From Actinomycetota bacterium (GTDB taxonomy: Bacteria > Actinomycetota > Geothermincolia > Geothermincolales > RBG-13-55-18), in contig QZKE01000078.1 in NCBI GenBank assembly GCA_003598015.1, positions 1 through 62,129 of the forward strand: DNA of 62,129 nt, in the 5' to 3' direction. Below, one piece after another: positions 32,506 to 40,085 of the stretch. Numbering within the stretch: position 1 is the first letter of the stretch; each line of letters begins with the position of its first letter. Below the pieces are notes generated by a model. It was not told where the DNA came from and did not search any database. It worked only from the letters and a program-made list of their open reading frames with translations. Both the position numbers and the translations under genes were made by a program.

Positions 32506-32523
32506 GAGTAGATGCCATAACGT

Positions 32524-32555
32524 GCCGCATTCCCGGAAAGGAACGCGGCTATTTT
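32524..32555 (+). terminator. Riboswitch-controlled terminator
   Basis: GCCGCATTCC can pair with GGAACGCGGC (one mismatch) around a short loop, followed by TATTTT. Placed 20 bases after the TPP aptamer, it is the likely expression platform for transcription attenuation. Confidence 0.7.
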
Positions 32556-32684
32556 GATAGGTGGGTCAGCGCCTTGACCGTTCCGACGGGCAAGGCCTGA
32601 CGCCCGTGCAGCGTTGAAAGGTAGAACACCATCGAGACAGCGGGAGGAAAGCGGAATGCCCGAGGGAGGAAAGGAGTACGGGCC

Positions 32685-33332
32685 GTGCGGGACCTGAGGC
32701 TCGGTCTCTATATAATCACCCACGAGGACGCTGGGATAGGTTACGGCCACCTCGACGTGGCCAGGGCTGCCCTGGACGGCGGTGCCGACGCCTTGCAGCT
32801 GCGCGGCAAGGAAATATGCGGACGAGACCTGCATCGTCTCGCCCTGCGTATAAGGGAGATGGCGGACGAGGGCGGCGGTGGATGCCTGTTCTTCGTGAAT
32901 GACAGGGTGGACATCGCCGTCGCCGCAGGTGCGGATGGCCTGCACCTGGGGCAGGAAGACATGCCGGCTGTCAGCGCCCGATCCCTGGCGGGAGAGGACA
33001 TGATCGTGGGCATGTCGGCCACCACGGTAAAGGAAGCGGAGAGAGCCCGGGAAGATGGCGCCGACTACCTGGGGGTAGGGCCCGTGTTCGCAACCCCCAC
33101 CAAGCCGGACGCGGTGGCCCCCATTGGCATAGAGGGCTTGCGGAGCATAAGGGAGGCGGTAGACCTGCCTATAGTGGCCATCGGCGGTGTCGATGAGAAG
33201 AACGCGAGGCAGGTCTTCGCGGCCGGCGCGGACGGTATCGCGGTAATATCCGCGGTGACCGCGGCGAAGGATATGCGGGAGGCGGTCAGGCGCTTGCGCT
33301 CGGTGGTGGACGCCTGCCTGCCGGGGAGGTAA
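32685..33332 (+). CDS. thiE: Thiamine-phosphate synthase
   Basis: A 215-residue TIM-barrel enzyme joining HMP-pyrophosphate and thiazole phosphate. Motifs are ADALQLRGKE, FFVNDRVDIAVAAGADGLHLGQEDMP, YLGVGPVFATPTKPDA and IVAIGGVDEKNA. GTG start at 32685 behind GGAGGAAAGGAG. First gene of the operon; only 4 bp separate it from thiC. Confidence 0.95.
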   Translation: MRDLRLGLYIITHEDAGIGYGHLDVARAALDGGADALQLRGKEICGRDLHRLALRIREMADEGGGGCLFFVNDRVDIAVAAGADGLHLGQEDMPAVSARSLAGEDMIVGMSATTVKEAERAREDGADYLGVGPVFATPTKPDAVAPIGIEGLRSIREAVDLPIVAIGGVDEKNARQVFAAGADGIAVISAVTAAKDMREAVRRLRSVVDACLPGR

Positions 33333-33336
33333 CGAA

Positions 33337-34650
33337 ATGAGAAGGAGAACGCTACTGGAGGAGTTGAGACTGGGTGCGGTCCCACCTATGGTGGAAGAAC
33401 TCGCGGCCGCGGAGGGAATGGAGACAGGAGATCTCGTCGATGTGTTGCTCGATGGGACGGCCGTGACCCCCTACAATATCACCCGGACGATGGATAAGCC
33501 CTGCGTGGTGGGGGGCGGTTCACGCATCAAGGTGAACGCCAACATCGGCACCTCAAGCGACTACACCGGAATGGAAGACGAGCTGGTCAAGGTACGCGCC
33601 GCGGTGGAGGCCGGCGCGGACACGGTAATGGATCTCTCCACGGGCGGTCCCATCGACAGGGTAAGGGACGCGGTGGTGGCCGCTTCTCCCGTGCCCGTCG
33701 GTTCCGTGCCCATCTACCAGGCGGCGGTGCGGGCACAGGATGAAAAAGGGAGCATTGTGGCCATGGACCCCGACGATATGTTCCGGGCCATCGAGGACCA
33801 CTGTGCATCGGGAGTGGATTTTATCACCGTGCACTGTGGCGTAACCGGCAAGGTTCTGGAGGCGCTGAAGGCCAACCCGCGGGTGGCGGATATAGTCAGC
33901 CGGGGGGGCGCTTTCCTGGCGGGGTGGATACTCCATCACGGCGAGGAGAACCCGTTATATGCGGGGTTCGATCGACTCCTGGACATCGCTCGCAAGTACG
34001 AGGTGACCCTGTCCCTGGGGGACGGCTTGCGCCCTGGGTGCATCGAGGACGCCTCGGACGCGGCCCAGGTGGCGGAACTGGTGGTCCTGGGCGAGCTGGT
34101 GAAGCGCTGCCGCGAAGCAGGGGTACAGTGCATGGTGGAGGGACCGGGGCATATCCCCCTGCACCAGGTGGAGGCGAACATCCGCATGGCTAAGGGAATA
34201 ACCCGCGGCGCGCCCTTCTATGTGCTGGGGCCACTGGTCACGGATGTGGCCGCCGGCTACGATCACATAGCCGCCGCCATGGGAGGGGCCATAGCCGCCA
34301 TGGCCGGGGCGGACTTCCTCTGCTATGTGACCCCGCGCGAACACCTGGGCCTGCCTACCGCGGAGGACGTGCGGGAGGGCGTCATAGTCACACGTATCGC
34401 CGCCCATGCCGCGGATATCGCCCGGGGTATTCCCGGCGCACGCGACTGGGACTTGAGCATGAGCAGGGCCAGGAAGGGATTGCAGTGGGAGGAACAGCTG
34501 GAACTCGCCCTGGATCCCGTGAAAGCCCGCCGCCTCTTCGGGGAGCGCCAGGTGGAGGGCGAGAAAGCCTGCACCATGTGCGGGGACTTCTGCGCCATGC
34601 GTTTCGTTTCGGACTACCTCGGCCGTGAAGATATTTCCGAGTGCGGATGA
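33337..34650 (+). CDS. thiC: Phosphomethylpyrimidine synthase (ThiC)
   Basis: A 437-residue radical SAM enzyme converting aminoimidazole ribotide to HMP-phosphate. It shows VNANIGTSSDYTGM, DTVMDLSTGGPID, FITVHCGVTGKV, MVEGPGHIPLHQVEANI, FYVLGPLVTDVAAGYDHIA and the C-terminal non-canonical cluster motif CTMCGDFCAMR. The length fits the short bacterial/archaeal ThiC form. The ATG follows GGGGAGGTAACGA. Confidence 0.97.
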   Translation: MRRRTLLEELRLGAVPPMVEELAAAEGMETGDLVDVLLDGTAVTPYNITRTMDKPCVVGGGSRIKVNANIGTSSDYTGMEDELVKVRAAVEAGADTVMDLSTGGPIDRVRDAVVAASPVPVGSVPIYQAAVRAQDEKGSIVAMDPDDMFRAIEDHCASGVDFITVHCGVTGKVLEALKANPRVADIVSRGGAFLAGWILHHGEENPLYAGFDRLLDIARKYEVTLSLGDGLRPGCIEDASDAAQVAELVVLGELVKRCREAGVQCMVEGPGHIPLHQVEANIRMAKGITRGAPFYVLGPLVTDVAAGYDHIAAAMGGAIAAMAGADFLCYVTPREHLGLPTAEDVREGVIVTRIAAHAADIARGIPGARDWDLSMSRARKGLQWEEQLELALDPVKARRLFGERQVEGEKACTMCGDFCAMRFVSDYLGREDISECG

Positions 34651-34669
34651 AAGGGACAGGAGGTATGAC

Positions 34670-35647
34670 TTGCGCGTAGCAGATGAGGGGGAATTCGGGC
34701 TCATCGCCAGGCTCCGCGGCATGCTGGCGGGCGAGCGGGAAGGGTTGATACACGGTGTGGGAGACGATACGGCGGTATTCCGCTCCGCCGCGGGAGGGCT
34801 GTGGGCCTATACGGCCGATGCCGTGGTGGAGGGAGTACATTTCGATCCCGCCTATACCTCCTGGCACTCCCTGGGATACAAGTCCCTGGCGGTGAACATA
34901 TCCGACCTGGCCTCCATGGGAGGCTCCGCTCCTTCCTTTGCACTGGTGGTACTGGGCCTCACTGGCGATAGCGAGGTGGAGGCCGTCGAGGAGATGTACC
35001 GCGGCATGGAGGACTGCGGCAGGCGGTTCGGATGCAGTGTAGTGGGCGGAGACATCGTGCGCTCACCGCAGCACCTCTTCGTCTCCGTATCCCTGGTCGG
35101 ACCGGTGGAGGAGGGATTCCTCACCCGCGGCGGGGCGCGTCCCGGCCAGGTGGTGATGGTCACCGGCACCCTGGGCGACTCCTTTCTGGGCTTGAAATGG
35201 CTGATGGGCGGAGGAAAGGATTCCAATCCGTGCGCCCAGCGCCACCTCTATCCGCAGCCCCGCTTGCAGGAGGGAGGGCGCGCCAGGGAACTGGCGGCGG
35301 CGGCGTGTATAGATGTCAGCGACGGCCTGCTCAGGGATCTCGGCCATATCTGCGAGGAGAGCGGCGTGGGGGCGGAGATATTCCTGGAGGATATCCCCAT
35401 ATCCGACGCGGCCAGGAAGACGGCTGGGGAGCTTGCAGAGGACGCACCCGGCGCGGCGCTGTTCGGTGGGGAGGATTACGAGCTCGTACTGGTTGCGGAC
35501 GAGAAGAAAGCGGTGGCCATGCGGGATGAGCTCGGCCTCACCGTAATCGGGATGATAAAGGAAGGTGGGGGCGTAGTCGTGCTCGACTCCACGGGAAAGC
35601 GTGTCGACAAAGGTCGTATCGGATACGAGCATTTCAAGGAGGGATGA
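34670..35647 (+). CDS. thiL: Thiamine-monophosphate kinase
   Basis: A 325-residue enzyme phosphorylating TMP to TPP. Hallmarks are GVGDDTAVF, the [35 protein letters not shown] block, [36 protein letters not shown] and the [11 protein letters not shown] motif. The TTG at 34670 is selected because ACAGGAGG lies 6-7 bases upstream; a GTG at 34625 would overlap thiC. The stop overlaps the thiD ATG. Confidence 0.95.
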   Translation: MRVADEGEFGLIARLRGMLAGEREGLIHGVGDDTAVFRSAAGGLWAYTADAVVEGVHFDPAYTSWHSLGYKSLAVNISDLASMGGSAPSFALVVLGLTGDSEVEAVEEMYRGMEDCGRRFGCSVVGGDIVRSPQHLFVSVSLVGPVEEGFLTRGGARPGQVVMVTGTLGDSFLGLKWLMGGGKDSNPCAQRHLYPQPRLQEGGRARELAAAACIDVSDGLLRDLGHICEESGVGAEIFLEDIPISDAARKTAGELAEDAPGAALFGGEDYELVLVADEKKAVAMRDELGLTVIGMIKEGGGVVVLDSTGKRVDKGRIGYEHFKEG

Positions 35648-36468
35648 GGGTGCGGCTTCCGGTAGCCCTCACCATAGCCGGCTCCGATTCAGGGGGAGGC
35701 GCGGGCATCCAGGCGGACATAAAGACGTTTTATACGTGCGGCGTGCACGGTACATGCGCGATAACCAGCGTCACCTCGCAGAACACCCTCGGCGTGGCAT
35801 CCCGCTACGACCTGCCGGTGGGGGTGGTGGTCTCGCAGATCGAGGCCGTCCTGGGCGACTTCGACGTAAGGGCTGCGAAGACGGGCATGCTGGCGAGCGC
35901 GGAGATAATCAAGGCGGTGGCGGAGGTCCTGGCGCAGCGCGATGTGACGATGCTGGTTGTGGATCCGGTCGCCGTCTCCACCAGCGGTCACTCTCTGCTG
36001 GATGGCGGGGGCATCGAGACCATAGCGGAGAAACTGTTCCCGCTGGCGACGGTGATCACCCCCAACCTGAGCGAGGCCTCGCTGCTGCTGGACCTGGAGA
36101 TCACGAACATAGAGGGGATGAAGAAAGCCGCCGCCCTGCTCAAGGACATGGGGCCGGCGTGCGTATTGCTCAAGGGCGGCCACCTGGCCGCAACAGCGGA
36201 AGCCGTGGACATCTTCTACGACGGTTCAGAGCTCATCACCCTGACCTCCCCCCGCGTCGACACCGCGAACACCCACGGGACGGGTTGTATGCTGTCGGCC
36301 GCTACGGCCGCCTACCTGGCCATGGGCGATACCCCCCTGCGCGCGGTGAGCAGGGCCAAGGAGAACGTTACGCGGGCCCTGAGGCATGCGCTGGATATTG
36401 GCGGGGGGAGGGGTCCGGTACACCCCCTTCCCGCATCGGGTCGGGAGCGGCCAGCGACGGGCAAATAG
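35644..36468 (+). CDS. thiD: Hydroxymethylpyrimidine/phosphomethylpyrimidine kinase
   Basis: A 274-residue ribokinase-fold enzyme giving HMP-PP for ThiE. It has [22 protein letters not shown], the product-loop [36 protein letters not shown] and the anion-hole [18 protein letters not shown] start overlaps the thiL stop. Thiazole-branch genes (thiG, thiS, thiM) are not in the window. Confidence 0.96.
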   Translation: MRVRLPVALTIAGSDSGGGAGIQADIKTFYTCGVHGTCAITSVTSQNTLGVASRYDLPVGVVVSQIEAVLGDFDVRAAKTGMLASAEIIKAVAEVLAQRDVTMLVVDPVAVSTSGHSLLDGGGIETIAEKLFPLATVITPNLSEASLLLDLEITNIEGMKKAAALLKDMGPACVLLKGGHLAATAEAVDIFYDGSELITLTSPRVDTANTHGTGCMLSAATAAYLAMGDTPLRAVSRAKENVTRALRHALDIGGGRGPVHPLPASGRERPATGK

Positions 36469-36649
36469 CGGTTTCATGACTTATAATCATTGCTGAGCCT
36501 GGCGTCATCGCGTGCGGGCGTCGGCCGGGGATGCAGCGGTGGTGGCAGGCGATCGTCGGTGTGAAGAGGGGCTGAAGAGCGGACACGCGCGGGTCCATCC
36601 CGGAGCTATCCACCAGCACGGGCGGCTCACGGCCAGCAAAGGGGAAGCG

Positions 36650-37300
36650 ATGAAGATCGGTCTCGTCAGCGATACGCATGGCGATGTCGCTGCCTGGCGG
36701 CAGGCACTGGAGATCTTCGATGCGTGCGAGTTGATCCTGCACGCCGGAGACCACCTCTACCACGGTGCTTTCAACCCCGTCCTTCCCACCTACGACCCCA
36801 GGGGACTTGCCCGGGAGATGAACGAGTGCCCCATTCCTATCCTGCATGCCCGGGGTAACTGCGATTCGGAGGTGGATCAGCTTGCGCTGAATGATCCCAT
36901 CATGACACCCTACGCCTTCTGCCGCCTGGAGGGGTTGAACATACTGGTAGCCCATGGGGACAACCTGGACCGGATGGAGCTGGTCGAGATGGCACTCGCC
37001 TACGGTGTACGCATACTGTTGAGAGGGCACACCCATATCCGCGGCATGTGGGAGCATGGGCCGATGCTGGTGTGCAATCCGGGGAGTCCCTCCCTTCCCA
37101 AGGGTGACGGCGTGCCCTCGGTGGGTATACTGCAGGGCGACGGGGTTTCGCTTTACGACATACGCAGCGGCGACCTGCTCGCCACCCGTGTCTTGCCCCA
37201 GGACCGCCCCGGCGGCGGTAATCCCGCGGTCGCGACGGGAACGGACGGTGAGGCGGGTACATCTCAAGCCCGAAAAAGGGAAAATCCCATGCAGGGATGA
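36650..37300 (+). CDS. YfcE/MJ0936-type metallophosphoesterase
   Basis: A 216-residue phosphodiesterase. Metal-binding motifs are GLVSDTHGD, LILHAGDHLY, ARGNCDSEVD, LVAHGDN and LLRGHTHIRGMW, then CNPGSPSLPKG. The ATG at 36650 begins the conserved part and follows AAAGGGGAAG; about 180 bp upstream is non-coding, with TATAAT at 36482-36487. The last 35 residues are low-complexity. Confidence 0.9.
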   Translation: MKIGLVSDTHGDVAAWRQALEIFDACELILHAGDHLYHGAFNPVLPTYDPRGLAREMNECPIPILHARGNCDSEVDQLALNDPIMTPYAFCRLEGLNILVAHGDNLDRMELVEMALAYGVRILLRGHTHIRGMWEHGPMLVCNPGSPSLPKGDGVPSVGILQGDGVSLYDIRSGDLLATRVLPQDRPGGGNPAVATGTDGEAGTSQARKRENPMQG

Positions 37301-37353
37301 ACTATACTTAAACGGAAGGAAGGTGTTCTGAGATGTCAACAGGAGGTAGAGAC

Positions 37354-37944
37354 ATGAAAAGAGCAGTGGTGATCGCACTGGTCGCCGCGCTTGCCCTGTC
37401 AATGCTGGCTGTTCTGGCGGGGTGCGGAGGCGACGCCAACAAGGACGAAGCGGTGCAGCACATGAACGCGGGCGACAACTATTACGATGCGGTGATGACG
37501 GCATGGACGGGTGTCGAGGATGCGCAGGCCGAAATAGCCGCCAAGGCCATGGAGGGGGACATGGCGGCCTTTACCGGCGAGGCGGGAGAGGCGATGATCC
37601 AGGGATTCGCCGATTCTTTTGAAAAGGTTTCGACGGACCTCGAAAACGCGTTCAACGAGTACGAGGCGATCACCGGACTCGACGGCGTGGATGATTACAA
37701 GGAATACGCGGAAGTAAGGATGGAGGCCATCGAGATATGGAAGAAGATGGTCGCCGCCGCGGACCAACTACTGACGGACCTTGTCGGGCAACTGGCCACC
37801 ATCGAGGCCGGCAAGGAGTTGGAATTCCTGACCCAGTTGATGGAGAGCGAAGAGCTCGCGGCCATCGGAGAGATGGCGGACCAGATAGAAACCCTGGATG
37901 ATGAGGCAGAACAGATTAAGCTGGACAAGAAGCTGGAACAGTAG
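37354..37944 (+). CDS. Predicted lipoprotein, copy 1 of a tandem pair
   Basis: A 196-residue protein. The signal peptide MKRAVVIALVAALALSMLAV ends in the lipobox LAGC, so it should be lipid-anchored outside the membrane. The mature part is acidic and mostly helical (AEIAAKAMEGDMAAFTGEAG), with no known domain. AGGAGGT is 6 bases before the ATG at 37354. About half of its residues match the neighbour at 38294-38884, including the KLE end. Confidence 0.82.
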   Translation: MKRAVVIALVAALALSMLAVLAGCGGDANKDEAVQHMNAGDNYYDAVMTAWTGVEDAQAEIAAKAMEGDMAAFTGEAGEAMIQGFADSFEKVSTDLENAFNEYEAITGLDGVDDYKEYAEVRMEAIEIWKKMVAAADQLLTDLVGQLATIEAGKELEFLTQLMESEELAAIGEMADQIETLDDEAEQIKLDKKLEQ

Positions 37945-38002
37945 ATAAACAGAGGACCCGGCCGGCGTAGAGCGGAGCCGGGGCCCCGACGGACGGCGGG
38001 AT

Positions 38003-38034
38003 GGGAGCGGAGGCCGCGTCCTCCGCTCCCTTTA
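38003..38034 (+). terminator. Terminator after lipoprotein copy 1
   Basis: GGGAGCGGAGG (38003-38013) pairs perfectly with CCTCCGCTCCC (38020-38030), followed by TTTAT. Confidence 0.85.
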
Positions 38035-38138
38035 TCATGCGGTACACGATCCGCCGGTCTGGCATCGCGGAGCCGCGTCCATGACGGCTGGAACCGGCGA
38101 CAGGGCGGGTACATCGAAGATCCCGAAAGGAAAGACAA

Positions 38139-38220
38139 GGTTCTTCTCCGAGAAGTATGGGAGAATAATATGGTGGAGCTGGGCCTGACGGTAGCTATCC
38201 ATACTTGTCGGAGAAGTACC
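38139..38220. repeat. Inverted-repeat element (family B)
   Basis: 22-bp arms at 38139-38160 and 38199-38220 are reverse complements with two mismatches (core CTTCTCCGAGAAGTATGG / CCATACTTGTCGGAGAAG). They enclose 38 bp. Each arm itself contains a near-palindrome CTTCTCCGAGAAG. It is unrelated in sequence to family A. Confidence 0.7.
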
Positions 38221-38293
38221 AAAAACAATATGGAGCGACAGATATACCCGGGCAGAGAGAGGGAGTGGCAAGGAGCAAACAGGAGGTAGAGAG

Positions 38294-38884
38294 ATGAAAA
38301 GAGCAGTGGTGGTCTTTCTTGTCGCCGCGCTCGCCCTGTCCATGCTGGCGGTTCTGGCGGGATGCGGTAGCGATGCCGATAAGGACGAAGCCATGCAGTT
38401 GATGAAGTCTGGAGACGCCTACATGGCCGAGGTCAAGCAGATGACCAAGGACCTCGAGGCCGAGCAGACGGACCTGGCGGCGGCGGCGCTGGAAGGGGAT
38501 ATGTCCGCGATCTCCGGCGAGGCAGGAGCCGCCCTGCAGGAAATGGTCATGGGGATTCTGGATGCCATAGCGGAAAACCTGGAAGCTGCGAGTGCGGAGT
38601 ACGAGAAGATCATTGCCCTGAGCGGCGTGCAGGACTACAAGGATTACGCCAACAAGATGATAGAGGCTATCGGCGTCTACATGGAGCAGCTGGATTACAC
38701 CGGCCAGCTGGTGGATATGCTCACAGAAGCCCTGGCAGCCATGGCGGCGGGCGAGGATATCGATATCATCAGCCTGATGATGGACAGCGAAGAACTGAAG
38801 AAGGTAGGCGAGCTGGGCCAGGAAGGCGACGCTCTCGCAGCCGAGGCCAAACAGATCCAAGAGGACAAGAAGCTGGAAGAGTAG
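38294..38884 (+). CDS. Predicted lipoprotein, copy 2 of a tandem pair
   Basis: A 196-residue paralogue of the preceding gene, with the same length, signal peptide (MKRAVVVFLVAALALSMLAV), lipobox LAGC and mature pattern (EGDMSAISGEAGAALQEMVM, DYKDYANKMIEAI, EDKKLEE). The sequence has diverged mainly in the middle. The ribosome-binding sequence CAGGAGGTAGAG is the same as that of copy 1. The function is unknown; helical, possibly a small envelope or solute-binding accessory protein. Confidence 0.82.
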   Translation: MKRAVVVFLVAALALSMLAVLAGCGSDADKDEAMQLMKSGDAYMAEVKQMTKDLEAEQTDLAAAALEGDMSAISGEAGAALQEMVMGILDAIAENLEAASAEYEKIIALSGVQDYKDYANKMIEAIGVYMEQLDYTGQLVDMLTEALAAMAAGEDIDIISLMMDSEELKKVGELGQEGDALAAEAKQIQEDKKLEE

Positions 38885-38951
38885 GGAGAAACGGACCCGG
38901 CCGGCGGTGAGGGAAGTTCGGGGGTCCCGGCCCAAGGCCTGGCGACGGGAT

Positions 38952-38987
38952 GGGAGCAGCGGCCGTGACTTCCGCTCCCCCTTTGTT
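38952..38987 (+). terminator. Terminator-like hairpin after lipoprotein copy 2
   Basis: GGGAGCAGCGG and TTCCGCTCCC can form an imperfect stem followed by CCTTTGTTT. It is a weaker version of the terminator after copy 1, consistent with duplication followed by drift. Confidence 0.6.
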
Positions 38988-39077
38988 TGCCCGGCATAAA
39001 CGCAGGATCCACGAAGCTCGCCTGTTCCGCAATGGGGAATAGACCGGGGAGATGTTATCCGGGAGAACGCCGGGCGA

Positions 39078-39266
39078 TCAGTGCCTGGCGACTTTACCAG
39101 CCTTCATGCACTTGGTGCACACATTCATGTGGGCGGGTTTGCCGTCGACGACGACCCGTATCTTCTGCACGTTCGGATTCCACCGCCGCTTGGTCTTGCG
39201 GTGTGAATGGCTTATATTGAACCCGAAACCGGGCTTCTTGCCGCAAACTTCGCATATCTTCGACAC
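39078..39266 (-). CDS. rpmB: 50S ribosomal protein L28
   Basis: A 62-residue L28 of the zinc-binding (C+) type. It has CEVCGKKPGFGFNISHSHRKTKR near the N-terminus and CTKCMKAGKV at the C-terminus, which gives four Zn cysteines. GTG start at 39266 with AAGGAGG upstream on the minus strand. Divergent from the Asp23-fakA-recG genes, an arrangement seen in many Gram-positive-type genomes. Confidence 0.96.
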   Translation of the reverse strand: MSKICEVCGKKPGFGFNISHSHRKTKRRWNPNVQKIRVVVDGKPAHMNVCTKCMKAGKVARH

Positions 39267-39280
39267 GTATACCTCCTTAA

Positions 39281-39298
39281 AACATACGGATGTATGTT
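39281..39298 (-). promoter_or_regulatory. Inverted repeat upstream of rpmB, operator candidate
   Basis: AACATAC-GGAT-GTATGTT: a perfect 7-bp inverted repeat with a 4-bp spacer, just upstream of the rpmB ribosome-binding site. It could be a repressor site or an mRNA hairpin. Confidence 0.4.
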
Positions 39299-39648
39299 AA
39301 CAGAACCCCCTACAGGATACAAGGATCGTATGACTGCATCGCGCAAGCGATGGCGACGCCCGGAGGGTGGCGCGACGGTGTAAGTGCGTTGCGCCACGAA
39401 GCGATGCGAGGCCTGACAGGTGCACATCCTGAACATCGTGCGATGGCGCCAGGCTTAACCCGGCACGCTTGCATGGCGATGAAATCGCCGTAACCCGGCA
39501 CGCTTGCGTCTCGATGCATGCATGAGCGCCCCATGTTGCTTTTCACCGGATGCGGCAGCGATGAAATCGCCGTAACCCGGCACGCTTGCGTCTCGATGCA
39601 TGCATGAGCGCCCCATGTTACTTTTCACCCGTTGCGGCATTATAGTAT
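39299..39648. other. Repeat-rich intergenic region between rpmB and the Asp23 gene
   Basis: No gene. The 39310-39450 part has several related short words (GCGATGG, GCGCCACGAAGCGATGCG). The 39457-39639 part is the tandem repeat listed separately. Confidence 0.6.
39457..39639. repeat. 82-bp tandem repeat (two copies plus a partial third)
   Basis: Copies at about 39476-39557 and 39558-39639 are nearly identical over 82 bp, with differences only near the 3' end (GTTGCT/GTTACT, CGGATGC/CCGTTGC). The 16-mer AACCCGGCACGCTTGC occurs three times (39457, 39492, 39574). Each unit contains the hairpin-forming GCGATGAAATCGC and the palindromic ATGCATGCAT. Confidence 0.9.
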
Positions 39649-39663
39649 ATGGTCCGCGGTGGT

Positions 39664-39672
39664 TGCTATAAT
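39664..39672 (+). promoter_or_regulatory. Extended -10 promoter for the Asp23-fakA-recG genes
   Basis: TGCTATAAT (39664-39672) matches the extended -10 consensus TGnTATAAT exactly. No -35 box is evident, as is usual for this promoter type. About 37 bases ahead of the Asp23-family start. Confidence 0.6.
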
Positions 39673-39708
39673 CAGTCTATTGCACGTCCCGGCTGGGTAT
39701 GGAGGGTG

Positions 39709-40068
39709 ATGGTGAACGAGGAGAAAATCCCCAGAGAAGCGGGGAAGATAAACATAAGCGACGACGTATTGGCCGACCTGGCCGGCCTTACTTGTACGCG
39801 TTGCTACGGCATCGTGGGCATGGCGAGCCAGAGCTTCCAGGAGGGCGTAGCCGAGCTGCTGGGCAGGGATTCCCTGCGCAAAGGCGTAAGGTTGCGGCGC
39901 AAAGAAGAGGTGGTCAGCTTCGACCTCTACGTAATCGTGGAGGCCGGCATCAACATCGCCGAAGTGGCTCACAACCTCATCGAGCAGGTTAAATACATGG
40001 TGGAGAGCTCGACCGGCATGGAGGTGGATGAAGTACAGGTCCACGTCCAGGGCGTAAGGGTCAATTGA
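39709..40068 (+). CDS. Asp23/Gls24 family envelope stress protein
   Basis: A 119-residue protein with the Asp23 fold: GKINISDDVLADLAGL, TRCYGIVGMASQSFQEGVAE, RRKEEVVSFDLYVIVEAGINIAEVAHNLIEQVKYMVE and EVDEVQVHVQGVRV. Start at ATG 39709 or GTG 39712, behind GGAGGG. It is followed 17 bp later by fakA, a pairing found across Firmicutes and Actinobacteria. Confidence 0.93.
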   Translation: MVNEEKIPREAGKINISDDVLADLAGLTCTRCYGIVGMASQSFQEGVAELLGRDSLRKGVRLRRKEEVVSFDLYVIVEAGINIAEVAHNLIEQVKYMVESSTGMEVDEVQVHVQGVRVN

Positions 40069-40085
40069 GCGTGGGGGTGCGTTAA

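Larger units (their letters stand above)
32135..32684. other. 550-bp regulatory region ahead of the thiamine operon
   Basis: No protein gene is seen. It contains an AT-rich promoter zone (32340-32425; TATAAA at 32417-32422, seven bases before the riboswitch), the TPP riboswitch, its terminator, and a second stem-loop at 32565-32601 (GTCAG-C-GCCTTG pairing with CAAGGCCTGAC) before the thiE ribosome-binding site. Confidence 0.6.
37945..38293. other. Spacer between the duplicated lipoprotein genes
   Basis: Holds the terminator at 38003-38034 and the inverted-repeat element at 38139-38220. The first part (ACCCGGCCGGCG, GGGATGGGAGC) is repeated after the second gene, so the duplicated unit included the 3' flank. 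Confidence 0.6.

Noticed and set aside
39457..39639. Possible CRISPR array
   Set aside because: The repeat units are 82 bp, directly tandem, with no unique spacers and no cas genes nearby.
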